From: a virus
DNA: 64,000 nucleotides
IMG/VR virus record: IMGVR_UViG_3300042938_002732
Coordinates: 31,363 to 95,362 of that record
Strand: one strand, 5' to 3'
The translations under genes were made by a program, and so were the position numbers. Positions 50,271 to 58,110 of this stretch are shown in pieces. Under the pieces are notes generated by a model. The model saw only the letters and a program-made list of their open reading frames with translations, did no database searches and was not told where the DNA came from. Position 1 is the stretch's first letter. Each line of letters opens with the position of its first letter.

Positions 50271-50510
50271 TTAGGGATTTATAATAAAGTCGCCATAGAA
50301 GATCCCGTCGTGTTCGATGAGGTCGTCTTTCCAAAAAACATCTAAGATGCACTCCGAATTGAGGTATACTATTAAATGTTGCCCATAAGTTACTTGAACT
50401 TGGTCGCACTCGATGGTCTTGTCTTCTGGTTTCCAGTCGTCGATGAAATGAGGGCTATCCTCATTCCATGCGTCTTTCGTTTTTGCTCCGTTGAATAAAC
50501 ATAGTTTCAT
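50271..50510 (-). CDS. Small hypothetical protein
   Basis: A 79-residue acidic protein with a beta-rich C-terminal half (LIVYLNSECILDVFWKDDLI). It is two bases away from the next gene. The spacer upstream holds a short CTCTGTG repeat. Not recognised. Confidence 0.45.
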   Translation of the reverse strand: MKLCLFNGAKTKDAWNEDSPHFIDDWKPEDKTIECDQVQVTYGQHLIVYLNSECILDVFWKDDLIEHDGIFYGDFIINP

Positions 50511-50520
50511 GGCGTATTCC

Positions 50521-50552
50521 TCTGTGCTCTCTGTGTCCTCTGTGGTTAATTT
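50521..50552 (-). repeat. CTCTGTGTCCTCTGTGG short dispersed repeat, copy 2
   Basis: Same 28-base block as at 48736-48763, again just downstream of one gene and upstream of the next, in the same orientation. Confidence 0.7.
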
Positions 50553-50929
50553 TCCTTCCAGCCCCGTAGTTCTTCGTGATGAATGGGTGTGAAGTAGACA
50601 TCAATCTCGATGCCGATGCTGAGGCGGCCTTTGATGTCGGAGAGTTCTTGGAGGGAGAAGCTGCCCCACTCGTTCTCGATTCCTGTCACATAGCCGAAAC
50701 AGATGTCTTGGCCGTCCCAATCCTGGATATACCAGGTGAAGCTGCCGCAGGGGTCGAAGAGTTTGACGCGGAGGAGTTGTGATTTGGTTTCGCCCTCGTC
50801 GGTGAGGTTGTCCGTAGGCACTTCCATGAGGCGGCAGGCCTGCTGCATGAGGGCGAGTTTCTGCGGGCCGTAGGTGATGCCGGATTGGTTGATGTGGTCT
50901 TGGAGGTTGGGGTATTGTGGTGTTGTCAT
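50546..50929 (-). CDS. DUF2958 domain protein
   Basis: A 127-residue protein. VKLFDPCGSFTWYIQDWDGQ, then ICFGYVTGIENEWGSFSLQE and IEIDVYFTPIHHEELRGW match the conserved layout of DUF2958: a Trp-rich beta-sandwich with a C-terminal 'FTP' motif. These proteins are common on plasmids and phages; their function is unknown. The start lies 17 bases after the first palindromic operator, so it is the first gene of this transcription unit. Confidence 0.8.
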   Translation of the reverse strand: MTTPQYPNLQDHINQSGITYGPQKLALMQQACRLMEVPTDNLTDEGETKSQLLRVKLFDPCGSFTWYIQDWDGQDICFGYVTGIENEWGSFSLQELSDIKGRLSIGIEIDVYFTPIHHEELRGWKEN

Positions 50930-50946
50930 GTTGTTTGTTCTATGAA

Positions 50947-50963
50947 AGTCTTATCATAAGACT
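50947..50963. promoter_or_regulatory. Palindromic operator copy 1
   Basis: Sequence AGTCTTATCATAAGACT, a perfect 8+1+8 palindrome. It sits between a terminator and the DUF2958 gene, where a promoter is expected. On the minus strand TATGAT can serve as a -10 box. Confidence 0.75.
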
Positions 50964-50996
50964 AAAGGCCGCAACGCTTTCGCGCTGCGACCTTTT
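50964..50996 (-). terminator. Terminator of the 51021-58838 leftward unit
   Basis: The stem AAAGGTCGCAGCGC / GCGTTGCGGCCTTT with loop GAAA (minus strand) is fully paired only when G.U pairs are allowed, and these exist only in the minus-strand RNA. That shows it works in the leftward direction. It ends right at palindrome copy 1. Confidence 0.8.
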
Positions 50997-51020
50997 GGTT
51001 TGTCCCAAATTTGGAAGTGG

Positions 51021-51623
51021 TTAGTAGGAGGCGAGCTTGAGCTTGTGAGCCTCGTAGGTTGCTGGATATATTTGTGTTATGTCTGGAGCTTCGGGGATAT
51101 GGAAATGGATGATGAGCGGGGTGAGCGCGTGGTTTGCAAAGATGCGGGGATCCTCTGGCACTTCGCCGTGGCAGAAGGTGTGGGTGCGCTCGAAGTCGTC
51201 ATCGAGGGCGACGATGAGTTCTTCTCCGGTGATGAGGACTTCCTCTGGCTTGCCTTGGAGCGACTTTCGCACGATGAGGCGTTTTATGAGAATCGTGTGC
51301 GTGCGGATCGGGTAGTCTATGCCAGCGGTGAAGCTGTCGCCCATATTGTGGCGGCAGGTCAGGTGGCTGACTTCATCGAGCCAGCCGAGGCGTTGCTCCT
51401 CGTTGAGCGGCATGAAGGGGGCCATGTGCCGAGCGCGGTGGCGCAGGGCGGCTTCTATGGATTTGCGGAGATCTTCGCAAATGGTTTGGGTGGTCAGGAG
51501 ATCGGTCAGAGCCTTGCGCGTTTCAGTCATCACGACCAATTCGTTTGGGCTTTTGCCGGTAAGGGGTGAGCGGTGCTTGCAGGATATGGTGCCGTGCTTG
51601 TTGAGCCAGTAGGTATATTGCAT
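51021..51623 (-). CDS. Hypothetical protein
   Basis: A 200-residue protein of mixed character, with many His and Thr, such as HTFCHGEVPEDPRIFANHAL and LIIHFHIPEAPDI. The N-terminus is basic. No catalytic motif is certain; three to four His-rich patches could bind metal, but the spacing does not match a known family by eye. It is the last gene of its unit, before a terminator. Confidence 0.5.
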   Translation of the reverse strand: MQYTYWLNKHGTISCKHRSPLTGKSPNELVVMTETRKALTDLLTTQTICEDLRKSIEAALRHRARHMAPFMPLNEEQRLGWLDEVSHLTCRHNMGDSFTAGIDYPIRTHTILIKRLIVRKSLQGKPEEVLITGEELIVALDDDFERTHTFCHGEVPEDPRIFANHALTPLIIHFHIPEAPDITQIYPATYEAHKLKLASY

Positions 51624-51932
51624 TTAGATAGTAAGATAGAGAAATTCCCTCGCCAGCGTCTTGAGCCGGGCCATGTGGTGGGAGTTGAGCGGGTGCAGGT
51701 TGGTTGCTGCCTCAAGGGCTGCGATGTCGCCTCCGCTGGGGCGGTGTAGATCGAGGATGCGGCGAGCGGTTTCGGCGTAGATTGCGGCCAGTTCTTCTTC
51801 TATGGCTCGCAGTTTGCGTTGAAGGATTGTGACCTGGTTTTCGTTGGCCAGCATCTCGTCGTGGAGGGCTTGATTCTCCATGATGAGGCTGCTGATCTCT
51901 GCTGCGAGGAGTGGTATTGTCATTGTTTGCAT
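51624..51932 (-). CDS. Small coiled-coil protein, probably leaderless mRNA
   Basis: A 102-residue protein. The middle (about 12-60) is a coiled coil (ALHDEMLANENQVTILQRKL). I take the start ATG at 51932, which lies directly against palindrome copy 2; the second ATG at 51923 is possible. With a -10-like TATCAT six bases before the ATG, transcription would start at or near the A of the start codon. No function recognised. Confidence 0.5.
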   Translation of the reverse strand: MQTMTIPLLAAEISSLIMENQALHDEMLANENQVTILQRKLRAIEEELAAIYAETARRILDLHRPSGGDIAALEAATNLHPLNSHHMARLKTLAREFLYLTI

Positions 51933-51949
51933 TGTCTTATGATAAGACT
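51933..51949. promoter_or_regulatory. Palindromic operator copy 2
   Basis: TGTCTTATGATAAGACT differs from a perfect palindrome only at its outer base. It touches the start codon of 51624-51932 and, on the other side, lies one base from the stop of the gene at 51950. Confidence 0.75.
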
Positions 51950-52372
51950 CTAAATTCTGAACCAACCCCACAATGCTCCGTCGTTTTTGTGCGCTCCGAA
52001 ATAGAAACCCTCTGGAGAGTGCTCGTCCAGAATGTCTTTGAGAGATTCCAGCAGCGAGTCAGCGGCCTCCGAGTGCCACCACTTCGAGGAGCGGCCTTCG
52101 TCTTGGACATAGGCAGGGATCGGGCCGAAGGATGAGGCCATAAACCCCTCGTAGTGAGCCGGAGCGAACTCCGATACGGCGTCAAGAAAGCAGGGGATGA
52201 GGTCTTGTGGGTGTGTCGTGCCGCCTATGAGCGGGCCGGTGTATGGTGGTATTTCTCTGATCTCTTTGAAGTCGATTTTTTGTCCTGTGCCTTCGCACTC
52301 GGGGCAATTGTCTCTGGCGGTTCCAAGCCTGCAATGGCAGGGTTCTCCGGTTTTAGGCTGGTATGGGTTCAT
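51950..52372 (-). CDS. Hypothetical protein with Cys cluster
   Basis: A 140-residue protein. The N-terminus has CHC and CPEC (GEPCHCRLGTARDNCPECEG), a likely zinc site. The rest is acidic with many Pro and aromatic residues and ends GALWGWFRI. It overlaps the sliding clamp end by 20 bases. Not recognised; a DnaJ-type zinc motif is a rough comparison. Confidence 0.55.
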   Translation of the reverse strand: MNPYQPKTGEPCHCRLGTARDNCPECEGTGQKIDFKEIREIPPYTGPLIGGTTHPQDLIPCFLDAVSEFAPAHYEGFMASSFGPIPAYVQDEGRSSKWWHSEAADSLLESLKDILDEHSPEGFYFGAHKNDGALWGWFRI

Positions 52373-53426
52373 GGTGTCGTAGTTGGATGATGTGTAGGTT
52401 TTTGCGGAATCCTGTTATGCGGATGGTGTAGGAATCGGCATCGCGCTGGATCGTGTCGCCTCCATTTTCGAGCGCGTCGATGAGGTAGCGTGGCTCGACG
52501 CGGAATGGCGTGGGGCGTCCAGTGGTTATGGCCTTGTCGCGGATGAGGGTGTTCTTGGTTTGCAGGGTTATCGAGTCCCCTTCGGGAATAATCGCTATAT
52601 TTTCGGGTTTTTCTGTTTTTATGAGTTTCCGCAAGGCGTTGAGTGTGGTGTCGCTGGCGATTTGCAGGCGATTTTCGGACGGCTCGGGGATGATGCCGAC
52701 CCAATTCGGGTATTTTGTGGCCAAGGCGATGGATGTGATGCGTGTTATGACATCCTCCTTGGTTGAGACGAGGTGGATATGGCTTGCATTAAAGGAAATG
52801 CTCGCCCCCTCTTCCATAAGGGCGGCAATCGGCTGGGGAATGCTGATTCCTGCTGGCTCAGGGCAGTGGGAGGAGACTTGCTCCATGTGCAGCCTTTGGC
52901 CGTCGCATCCTACGAGGGAGTTGCCTTGCCAGAACACGCCTTCTATAGCTGGACGCAGGGCTTTTTTCTCTGCCACGCATTTGAAGCAACGCTTTACGGC
53001 GCTCGCGTCGAGTTCGCAGCTATCGTGATCTGCCTGGAAGGGGATCGGGTCTGGAAATTCGAGGTCTTGCGACTCCCATGGCACATCGGAGAGGGTGTTG
53101 CCGATCTGGATTTGAATGGACTCGGCGGTGATCGTCACATTGCTGTCTTTTTCCGCGCTCACGGCGCAGTTCAGCAGGGTGGCTGCGGGGATGAGGAATG
53201 TCTCTGGCTCTATCGGTTTGGCAAGTGCCTTGGCGAGCTGGCCGATCGGTTGTGTGCGGGGAATGCCGATCTCGATCTCGGTTTCCAAGTTGGTCGCGCG
53301 CAGGCGCGTTCCCGACCAGTCCGAGGTGGCGTGAATACACGCCAGCCCGGGGTTTACTGGCTTGGATGGGATGATTTTCGCGAGCTTGCGGCAAGCGGCG
53401 AGGAGGATGGGCTGTGGGATTTGCAT
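52353..53426 (-). CDS. Sliding clamp (DNA polymerase III beta-like)
   Basis: A 357-residue protein; start at the ATG at 53426, just past the stop of the preceding gene. Beta-clamp order: an N-terminal domain with PVNPGLACIHATSDWSGTRL and RATNLETEIEIGIP, a middle domain with the clamp-typical LRPAIEGVFWQGNSLVGCDG and QRLHMEQV, and a third domain with NLHIIQLRHHEPIPA (a DnaN-type end). The clamp tethers DNA polymerase to DNA; no polymerase is in the window. It is unusual for a clamp to lie in a ubiquitin-like cassette. Confidence 0.8.
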   Translation of the reverse strand: MQIPQPILLAACRKLAKIIPSKPVNPGLACIHATSDWSGTRLRATNLETEIEIGIPRTQPIGQLAKALAKPIEPETFLIPAATLLNCAVSAEKDSNVTITAESIQIQIGNTLSDVPWESQDLEFPDPIPFQADHDSCELDASAVKRCFKCVAEKKALRPAIEGVFWQGNSLVGCDGQRLHMEQVSSHCPEPAGISIPQPIAALMEEGASISFNASHIHLVSTKEDVITRITSIALATKYPNWVGIIPEPSENRLQIASDTTLNALRKLIKTEKPENIAIIPEGDSITLQTKNTLIRDKAITTGRPTPFRVEPRYLIDALENGGDTIQRDADSYTIRITGFRKNLHIIQLRHHEPIPA

Positions 53427-53427
53427 A

Positions 53428-53634
53428 TTATCGAGGAAGTTTGGGGCCGACTCCGACAATCAACTTTTGCTCAAAGTCGAAGGCAGCGGCGGAGGGGTAG
53501 GTGGTGGGTATGTCGAAGTCTTCAAACATCAGTTCAAGCTCGGAACGAGCTTTTGCGTGTTTGTCGCTGAGGCCGATGCAATACTCGATGAGTTGGAGGA
53601 CTTCTTGGTTTGTCCAGTTGTTGCGTTTGATCAT
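53428..53634 (-). CDS. Small hypothetical protein
   Basis: A 68-residue protein with NNWTNQEVLQLIEYCIGLSD as a possible SANT/Myb-type or helical start, and an acidic second half. It starts at a four-base overlap with the upstream gene and its stop lies two bases before the clamp ATG. Not recognised. Confidence 0.5.
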   Translation of the reverse strand: MIKRNNWTNQEVLQLIEYCIGLSDKHAKARSELELMFEDFDIPTTYPSAAAFDFEQKLIVGVGPKLPR

Positions 53635-54002
53635 GTTTTTCGGGATGGTAGTGTTGTGGGCAGGTCGTGAATGTGGGCAAGCCGCCGCTCAATGTGGCGG
53701 CTAATGAATTGCCATGAGGCAATTACAGGTTCGAATGATGATTCAATATTTCCAATGTCATCATTGTAAACGCAATAAACATTGTATTTCCATGCTTTTC
53801 GGCTGCCTATTATTTTAGTTTCTTCAACTTGGATTTCAACAAACCCATCAGTTGATCGGACGATCTCATTCTCTCCGTCGTTTGTGATTTCAAAGCACAT
53901 CTCAGGTCGAAAGGCGTTGACCCAATTTTGGCCTAAGATTTTGCTGTAAGTTTCTACAAGCGCATCATAAGCAGCACTTATTGCTTCGTCGTGGGACTTC
54001 AT
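53631..54002 (-). CDS. Hypothetical protein
   Basis: A 123-residue mixed alpha/beta protein: N-terminal helix (DEAISAAYDALVETYSKILG), a beta-rich middle (FVEIQVEETKIIGSRKAWKY) and a basic C-terminal end. AT-rich compared with its neighbours. Not recognised. Confidence 0.5.
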   Translation of the reverse strand: MKSHDEAISAAYDALVETYSKILGQNWVNAFRPEMCFEITNDGENEIVRSTDGFVEIQVEETKIIGSRKAWKYNVYCVYNDDIGNIESSFEPVIASWQFISRHIERRLAHIHDLPTTLPSRKT

Positions 54003-54277
54003 TTGTTTCGAGGGAGATATTCAAAATTGCGTTCAACTCCATCTACCGCGCTACTGCGGTAGAGCGCCGCGCAAATGCCGTGTTTCTTGAGGAAATCAAG
54101 CAACCATTTAGCGTTTAATTTGTCGGAGGAAGTATCGTAGTCGAGACGGATACTTCTTAAAGGTTCGTTATCCTTTTCCCCTGACCTTGGATGCTCCGCA
54201 TAGAGATGAAGCGTTCTTTGGTTGTTGTATTTGTTGGCTTTATTTTCAAGCTCAACGAGGTGTTGAATTATGCTCAT
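53999..54277 (-). CDS. Hypothetical small protein
   Basis: A 92-residue basic protein. Helical start (HLVELENKANKYNNQRTLHL) and a C-terminal alpha/beta part (NAKWLLDFLKKHGICAALYR). Overlaps the following gene by four bases. AT-rich. Not recognised. Confidence 0.5.
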   Translation of the reverse strand: MSIIQHLVELENKANKYNNQRTLHLYAEHPRSGEKDNEPLRSIRLDYDTSSDKLNAKWLLDFLKKHGICAALYRSSAVDGVERNFEYLPRNK

Positions 54278-54287
54278 AAAAAAAGTG

Positions 54288-54512
54288 TCATTTTAGGTCG
54301 ATTGAGCAAAGTCTTACGGCAGGCAGTGTTTCACCTTCTTCCTTTGTCACCGGCAACAGGTCTTCCTTGCTGCATGAGGTGCCCCACCCCGAGTGCCACC
54401 GCACCCTTGGGTTCAGCGGGTCGTGTTTGCCTCGGTAGTGCACCACCACCCCGTGCGTGATCGCTTCGGTGGGGTGGATGGCTTTTACCCTGTCGCCGGG
54501 GGTTGTGATCAT
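54288..54512 (-). CDS. Hypothetical small beta-barrel-like protein
   Basis: A 74-residue protein with GDRVKAIHPTEAITHGVVVH and VRWHSGWGTSCSKEDLLPV, a pattern of short strands as in KOW or SH3-type barrels. Likely a nucleic-acid or protein-binding module, but not assigned. Confidence 0.5.
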   Translation of the reverse strand: MITTPGDRVKAIHPTEAITHGVVVHYRGKHDPLNPRVRWHSGWGTSCSKEDLLPVTKEEGETLPAVRLCSIDLK

Positions 54513-54697
54513 GTCTTCTTGGCCTTGCGGCGGGCGCGCTTCGGGGTCTCTGGTGTGGCGGGGAGTTCCAGAGTGCGTGGTGGGAGGGTGGATTTGAATG
54601 GCTCTGTGGCGAGTATGACTTCCACAGCGAGGTTGGCGGCACAGATTGCCGCCATGCGGAGCAGGCGCTCCTGGTCTTGTTGGTTTATGTATATCAT
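54509..54697 (-). CDS. Small hypothetical protein with basic tail
   Basis: A 62-residue protein. A helical N-terminal half (QDQERLLRMAAICAANLAVE) is followed by a Pro/Thr-rich stretch and a basic end (ETPKRARRKAKKT). Four-base overlaps on both sides link it to the JAMM gene upstream. Possible DNA-binding tail. Not recognised. Confidence 0.5.
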   Translation of the reverse strand: MIYINQQDQERLLRMAAICAANLAVEVILATEPFKSTLPPRTLELPATPETPKRARRKAKKT

Positions 54698-55773
54698 GTT
54701 AGTTGCATTAAGATTTCATCAAATCCCATTCCTGCATCATTGCAGAGGCCAAGGGTCTCTTCGGCGATGGCTGTTTCCTCTGGGGACAAGTTAGCGCCCA
54801 TGTGTGAGAGGTTTATGATGCCGGTGAGAGTGGCGATTGATATGCGCTCGCGCAGCATGAGCGCATCTATGTAGCACACGGCCATGTCCAGCTCGTGGTC
54901 TCCCATTCCGTAGTCATCTCGCTCGGGCATGGCGAGCAGGTGGGCGGGGGTGGTCTCTTTGGCGAAAGCGGTGCGGGGCACCCATTCTTTTTCGTTTTCC
55001 AAGCCGTTGTAGCCTCGGTAGTCACGAGTGGGCGTGGTAGCTACTGGCTTGATGGCCTCTTTGATGAGGTTTTCCGCCCAGCCTGGGGGGAATTGGAGTC
55101 GATCCTTGGGCACGGGCGTGCAGAGTTGGTATTTCACGATGTCCTCGCGGATACTTTCCGGCAGGGGCATAGGGAGTGGCGGTGCGTGGAACCAGTCGGA
55201 GAGCACGGCGGTGTAGTAGGCATGGCTGGCCTTGGAGGCCACGGAGCCATCTTCAGCAAGTGTGCCTGGGATCGTGAGAGAGACGCGGGCGTGGATGGTG
55301 TGGGCGGGGCTGTTGATGTTGCCGAGGGTGATGTGGATGCCCATCTCGGTCTCATCGGCGGAGTCTGTGCCGCTTTGGAAGGCTCCGGTGGAGCAGTGGT
55401 GGTGCGCTGTGCCGAACTTGATCCAGTTTCCGCCTGCCATCTGCTCGTTGAGTTGGCGCTCGTAGTCGGGGTTGTCGGAGAGTTCCTTGGCGGTCATGCC
55501 TGTGCCGTATTTCTGCGGGAAGGCGTGGGCTTTGAACTCGCCTGTGTCGGTATTAAGCATCAGTCGCACTTGGGTTTCCGACTTGGTTTCCTCGTAGCTC
55601 CATTGGAAGAAGGACACGATCTGCTGCCAGACGGCATCGGGAATCTTGGCCCCTGTCCATCGCATAGACGGCGAGGCTTCGGTGATCGTGACTTTGGACG
55701 GCACATGGCCGATAAAGCCATTGCCGAGATTGCGGAGTTCGTAGAGGGACTTGCTGTGGGATATGAGTTTCAT
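54694..55773 (-). CDS. JAMM/JAB metalloprotease, PRTRC system protein A type
   Basis: A 359-residue protein. The JAMM zinc signature is complete: His124-x-His126, seven residues, Ser134-x-x-Asp137 (HHHCSTGAFQSGTD). A Glu upstream in WSYEETKSETQVRLML is the likely general base. JAMM proteases cut ubiquitin-like tails from substrates. After the domain (about residue 170) comes a 190-residue extension, much longer than in a minimal JAB protein. It lies between the ThiF/E2/Ub-like genes and the clamp in one leftward unit. Confidence 0.8.
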   Translation of the reverse strand: MKLISHSKSLYELRNLGNGFIGHVPSKVTITEASPSMRWTGAKIPDAVWQQIVSFFQWSYEETKSETQVRLMLNTDTGEFKAHAFPQKYGTGMTAKELSDNPDYERQLNEQMAGGNWIKFGTAHHHCSTGAFQSGTDSADETEMGIHITLGNINSPAHTIHARVSLTIPGTLAEDGSVASKASHAYYTAVLSDWFHAPPLPMPLPESIREDIVKYQLCTPVPKDRLQFPPGWAENLIKEAIKPVATTPTRDYRGYNGLENEKEWVPRTAFAKETTPAHLLAMPERDDYGMGDHELDMAVCYIDALMLRERISIATLTGIINLSHMGANLSPEETAIAEETLGLCNDAGMGFDEILMQLT

Positions 55774-56015
55774 TTGTGGTGAGTGAGGTTGGGTCTGCGG
55801 TGTGGGCTTGGTGTGCGTGGCGGGGGTCTGCGGTATTGTGTGGGCGGTGTGGGTGGCGGGGTTGGCGCGCGGTCTTCGCTATCGGGCGGCGGTGGGCTGC
55901 TGCGCGATTGCCACGCAGCAACAAGCCAGATCACCCCTATGGCGAGCAGGAGCGGGGCGGCTCCTATGAAGAACGAGGCGATGAAGAAGAGGCCGAAGAC
56001 GGCGAAGTTTTTCAT
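55770..56015 (-). CDS. Small membrane protein with Pro-rich tail
   Basis: An 81-residue protein. Two membrane spans at about 4-20 (FAVFGLFFIASFFIGAA) and 22-36 (LLLAIGVIWLVAAW), then a Pro/Arg-rich tail of 45 residues. It starts and ends with ATGA overlaps. A membrane anchor in the middle of the Ub-like cassette is noteworthy; it could localise a complex to the membrane. Confidence 0.6.
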   Translation of the reverse strand: MKNFAVFGLFFIASFFIGAAPLLLAIGVIWLVAAWQSRSSPPPPDSEDRAPTPPPTPPTQYRRPPPRTPSPHRRPNLTHHK

Positions 56016-56581
56016 TCCTCGTCTTCGTCTGCTCCGTCCCGCTGGCTGATCAGCCTTTCGGCTTCTTCCATGAGGTCGTCGAGGTCGCTTTCGATGCAGA
56101 AATCCGTATCGTCTCCGCTTGTGTCGAACTCATAGTCGGAGCCATCCTCATCTTCAGTGTATTCAGAGATTTCGTTGGCAACATAGTCGCGCACCTCATC
56201 CATTCCCTGTTCCCAGATGGAGAGCGGGACTTCTATGCGGCCTTGCTTTACCCAGTCTCGGGTGTATCTGTTGTATCCTGTCTCTTTGGCATCCACTTCC
56301 ACAAACTCGCCCCGGCGGATTTCGTCTGCTTCGGGGTTGTGGGGGGGGGTCCAAGCTTTTTCCGGAGCGGGTATCGGCTTGAGGGGCTTGAGGGTCGCGA
56401 GCCAGGCTTCGATCTGCTCAAAGTTGGTCGCGCCATCCGGCACGGGGCAGTTGAACTTGATGCGCAGGAGCGCGCGGGTGTAGGGAGACATGGGCGCAAG
56501 CAGGACGAGATTTTTCAAGTCATGCGAGGGCCACTTGTAGGGTAGCGCCTCGGGGCGCAGGGTGTCGGTATTTGTTTCCAT
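56012..56581 (-). CDS. Hypothetical protein, duplicated, copy 1
   Basis: A 189-residue acidic protein, tandem paralogue of 56608-57162. The N-terminal 60 residues are almost identical (PSHDLKNLVLLAPMSPYTRA, FEQIEAWLATLKP), the middle differs, and the acidic tails (DYEFDTSGDDTDF) are alike in style. A palindromic operator lies 11 bases upstream of its ATG, between the copies. No family recognised. Confidence 0.6.
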   Translation of the reverse strand: METNTDTLRPEALPYKWPSHDLKNLVLLAPMSPYTRALLRIKFNCPVPDGATNFEQIEAWLATLKPLKPIPAPEKAWTPPHNPEADEIRRGEFVEVDAKETGYNRYTRDWVKQGRIEVPLSIWEQGMDEVRDYVANEISEYTEDEDGSDYEFDTSGDDTDFCIESDLDDLMEEAERLISQRDGADEDEE

Positions 56582-56592
56582 AAATTATTGAA

Positions 56593-56609
56593 AGTCTTAT
56601 TGTAAGACT
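56593..56609. promoter_or_regulatory. Palindromic operator copy 3
   Basis: AGTCTTATTGTAAGACT, two perfect 7-bp half-sites around TTG. It sits between the two tandem copies and its last bases cover the stop codon of copy 2. On the minus strand TACAAT makes a good -10 box. Confidence 0.75.
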
Positions 56610-57162
56610 AATCTTCCGTTTCGTCGTTGGTTCCGTCGCGTTCGGCAACCATGTCTTCGGCTTGCTCCATGAGGTCGTCGAGGTCGTCTTCGATGTCGAA
56701 GTCGTTCAAGATTGTTTCTGAGTAGTCGTAGTCGTTATAGCTATCGTCGGCATCTTGATCTCCGATTACATCTCTCACATAATCCCTGACGGCTCTCTTG
56801 CCTTGCTCGAAGACGGAAAGGGGCACTCGGATTTCGTCCCGCTTTTCGTAGGAACGATTGTAGACGCAGTATCCTGTCTCTACGCCAGTCACTAAAATGA
56901 ATTCCCCGAGGTCAACCTCGTTGCGGCGTCTCGGAGGCGCTGGCGGCAGCGGCGGTGGCGTGGGCGGCTTGAGGGTCGCGAGCCAGGCTTCGATCTGCTC
57001 AAAGTTGGTCGCGCCATCCGGCACGGGGCAGTTGAACTTGATGCGCAGGAGCGCGCGGGTGTAGGGAGACATGGGCGCAAGCAAGACGAGATTTTTCAAG
57101 TCATGCGAGGGCCAGTGGTAGGGCGGTGCCTCGGGGCGAGGGGCTTCGATGTTTGTTTCCAT
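56608..57162 (-). CDS. Hypothetical protein, duplicated, copy 2
   Basis: A 184-residue acidic protein; the ATG at 57162 (METNIEAPR) matches the start of copy 1. The first 60 residues are nearly the same as in copy 1 in protein and DNA; the DNA identity covers roughly 56400-56530 against 56980-57110. The middle contains PPTPPPLPPAPPRRRNEVD, a proline hinge absent from copy 1. It follows ThiF with four bases between. Possibly a substrate or scaffold of the cassette; this is speculation. Confidence 0.6.
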   Translation of the reverse strand: METNIEAPRPEAPPYHWPSHDLKNLVLLAPMSPYTRALLRIKFNCPVPDGATNFEQIEAWLATLKPPTPPPLPPAPPRRRNEVDLGEFILVTGVETGYCVYNRSYEKRDEIRVPLSVFEQGKRAVRDYVRDVIGDQDADDSYNDYDYSETILNDFDIEDDLDDLMEQAEDMVAERDGTNDETED

Positions 57163-57166
57163 AGGG

Positions 57167-57871
57167 TTAGGCAGCGTCGGCATAGCGGGTGGTCTCGGTG
57201 GAGGTGGCGGTGTTGGAGAAACCCAGCGGCCAGAACGGGCGGGTTATTTGCGGGTCGAGCTTGGGTTTTTCGATGAAGACGAAGTTCCACAGCAGGAGCA
57301 AGTGGGCGGATGCCATGTGGTTGGCGATAGGGGTTTGTGGCACTTCGCGCAGACGGGCCTCGGAGTTGCAGCCGCTGGCATGGACGGGCGAGCCGCTGTC
57401 GTCGGTGAGCATCTCGGGCCAGCGCACGCGCGGGTCGCGGGGCGTGCCTTTGTCGGAGGGGGAATACCACCAAGACTCTGCGCCGATTGTCGAGTTCGCG
57501 GCAGAGAGCACGGTGACTCTCGCAGCGGCATCCGCCGCATCGAGTGCGTGCAGACGGGCCAAGTGGTTATCGGCCATTATGATGATGCTGTCGCCATCCT
57601 TGACGCGGAAGGCGCTGTCGATGTAGAAGGTGGATGTCTTTAATCTCCCATACCAGGGGAACTGAGCTGCCAGCGCGGTCGCCTTGTAGGCGTCGATGTG
57701 TTCGCGGTCGAAGTTCTGCCTGCGCAGGTTGTGCTCTTCGAGTCGGTCGCCATCGTGCAGGATGACGCGGTGGCTGCGGATATCGTCGTCCTGACAATAC
57801 CGGAGCGTGCGGAGGAATGGCGGCAGGAAGTAGCTGGCTACGCCGCCGCAGCCGATGATGTGGGTCGTCAT
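57167..57871 (-). CDS. ThiF/E1-like adenylating protein of PRTRC type
   Basis: A 234-residue protein. The nucleotide-binding loop is IIGCGGVASY (residues 5-14), and the E1 signature is LHDGDRLEEHNLRRQNF (Asp40/Asp42, Asn48, Arg50, Arg51). A second conserved part SIIIMADNHLARLHAL is the adenylation floor. One Cys in HASGCNSEARLRE is a candidate catalytic thiol. E1-like enzymes adenylate the C-terminus of a ubiquitin-like protein. It lies next to E2-like and Ub-like genes. Confidence 0.85.
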   Translation of the reverse strand: MTTHIIGCGGVASYFLPPFLRTLRYCQDDDIRSHRVILHDGDRLEEHNLRRQNFDREHIDAYKATALAAQFPWYGRLKTSTFYIDSAFRVKDGDSIIIMADNHLARLHALDAADAAARVTVLSAANSTIGAESWWYSPSDKGTPRDPRVRWPEMLTDDSGSPVHASGCNSEARLREVPQTPIANHMASAHLLLLWNFVFIEKPKLDPQITRPFWPLGFSNTATSTETTRYADAA

Positions 57872-58110
57872 AGGTTTTGGATGGCTGAGAGGATTTCTTG
57901 GTTTTCGTTGTGCTTCTTTTTCATCTGCTCTTTGTGGTAGTCCCTCTTGTGGAGGTAGTCGGCAGTATCCATAAACTTCCGTAGTGCGCGCACGCTGGCC
58001 TTGTCTGTGAGGTGCGCTCGCAGGGTTTCGTGGAGAAATTTCTGGTCTGCTGAGTCCTCATCCAAGTCAGGAGTCTGCAGTTGGCATTTCAGCTTGTCGT
58101 AGAGGTTCAT
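57868..58110 (-). CDS. Small helical protein between E1-like and E2-like genes
   Basis: An 80-residue charged helical protein (KASVRALRKFMDTADYLHKR, EQMKKKHNENQEIL). It overlaps both flanking genes by four bases, so it is made together with them. It is not a PRTRC component I recognise; an adaptor within the conjugation machinery is possible. Confidence 0.6.
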   Translation of the reverse strand: MNLYDKLKCQLQTPDLDEDSADQKFLHETLRAHLTDKASVRALRKFMDTADYLHKRDYHKEQMKKKHNENQEILSAIQNL

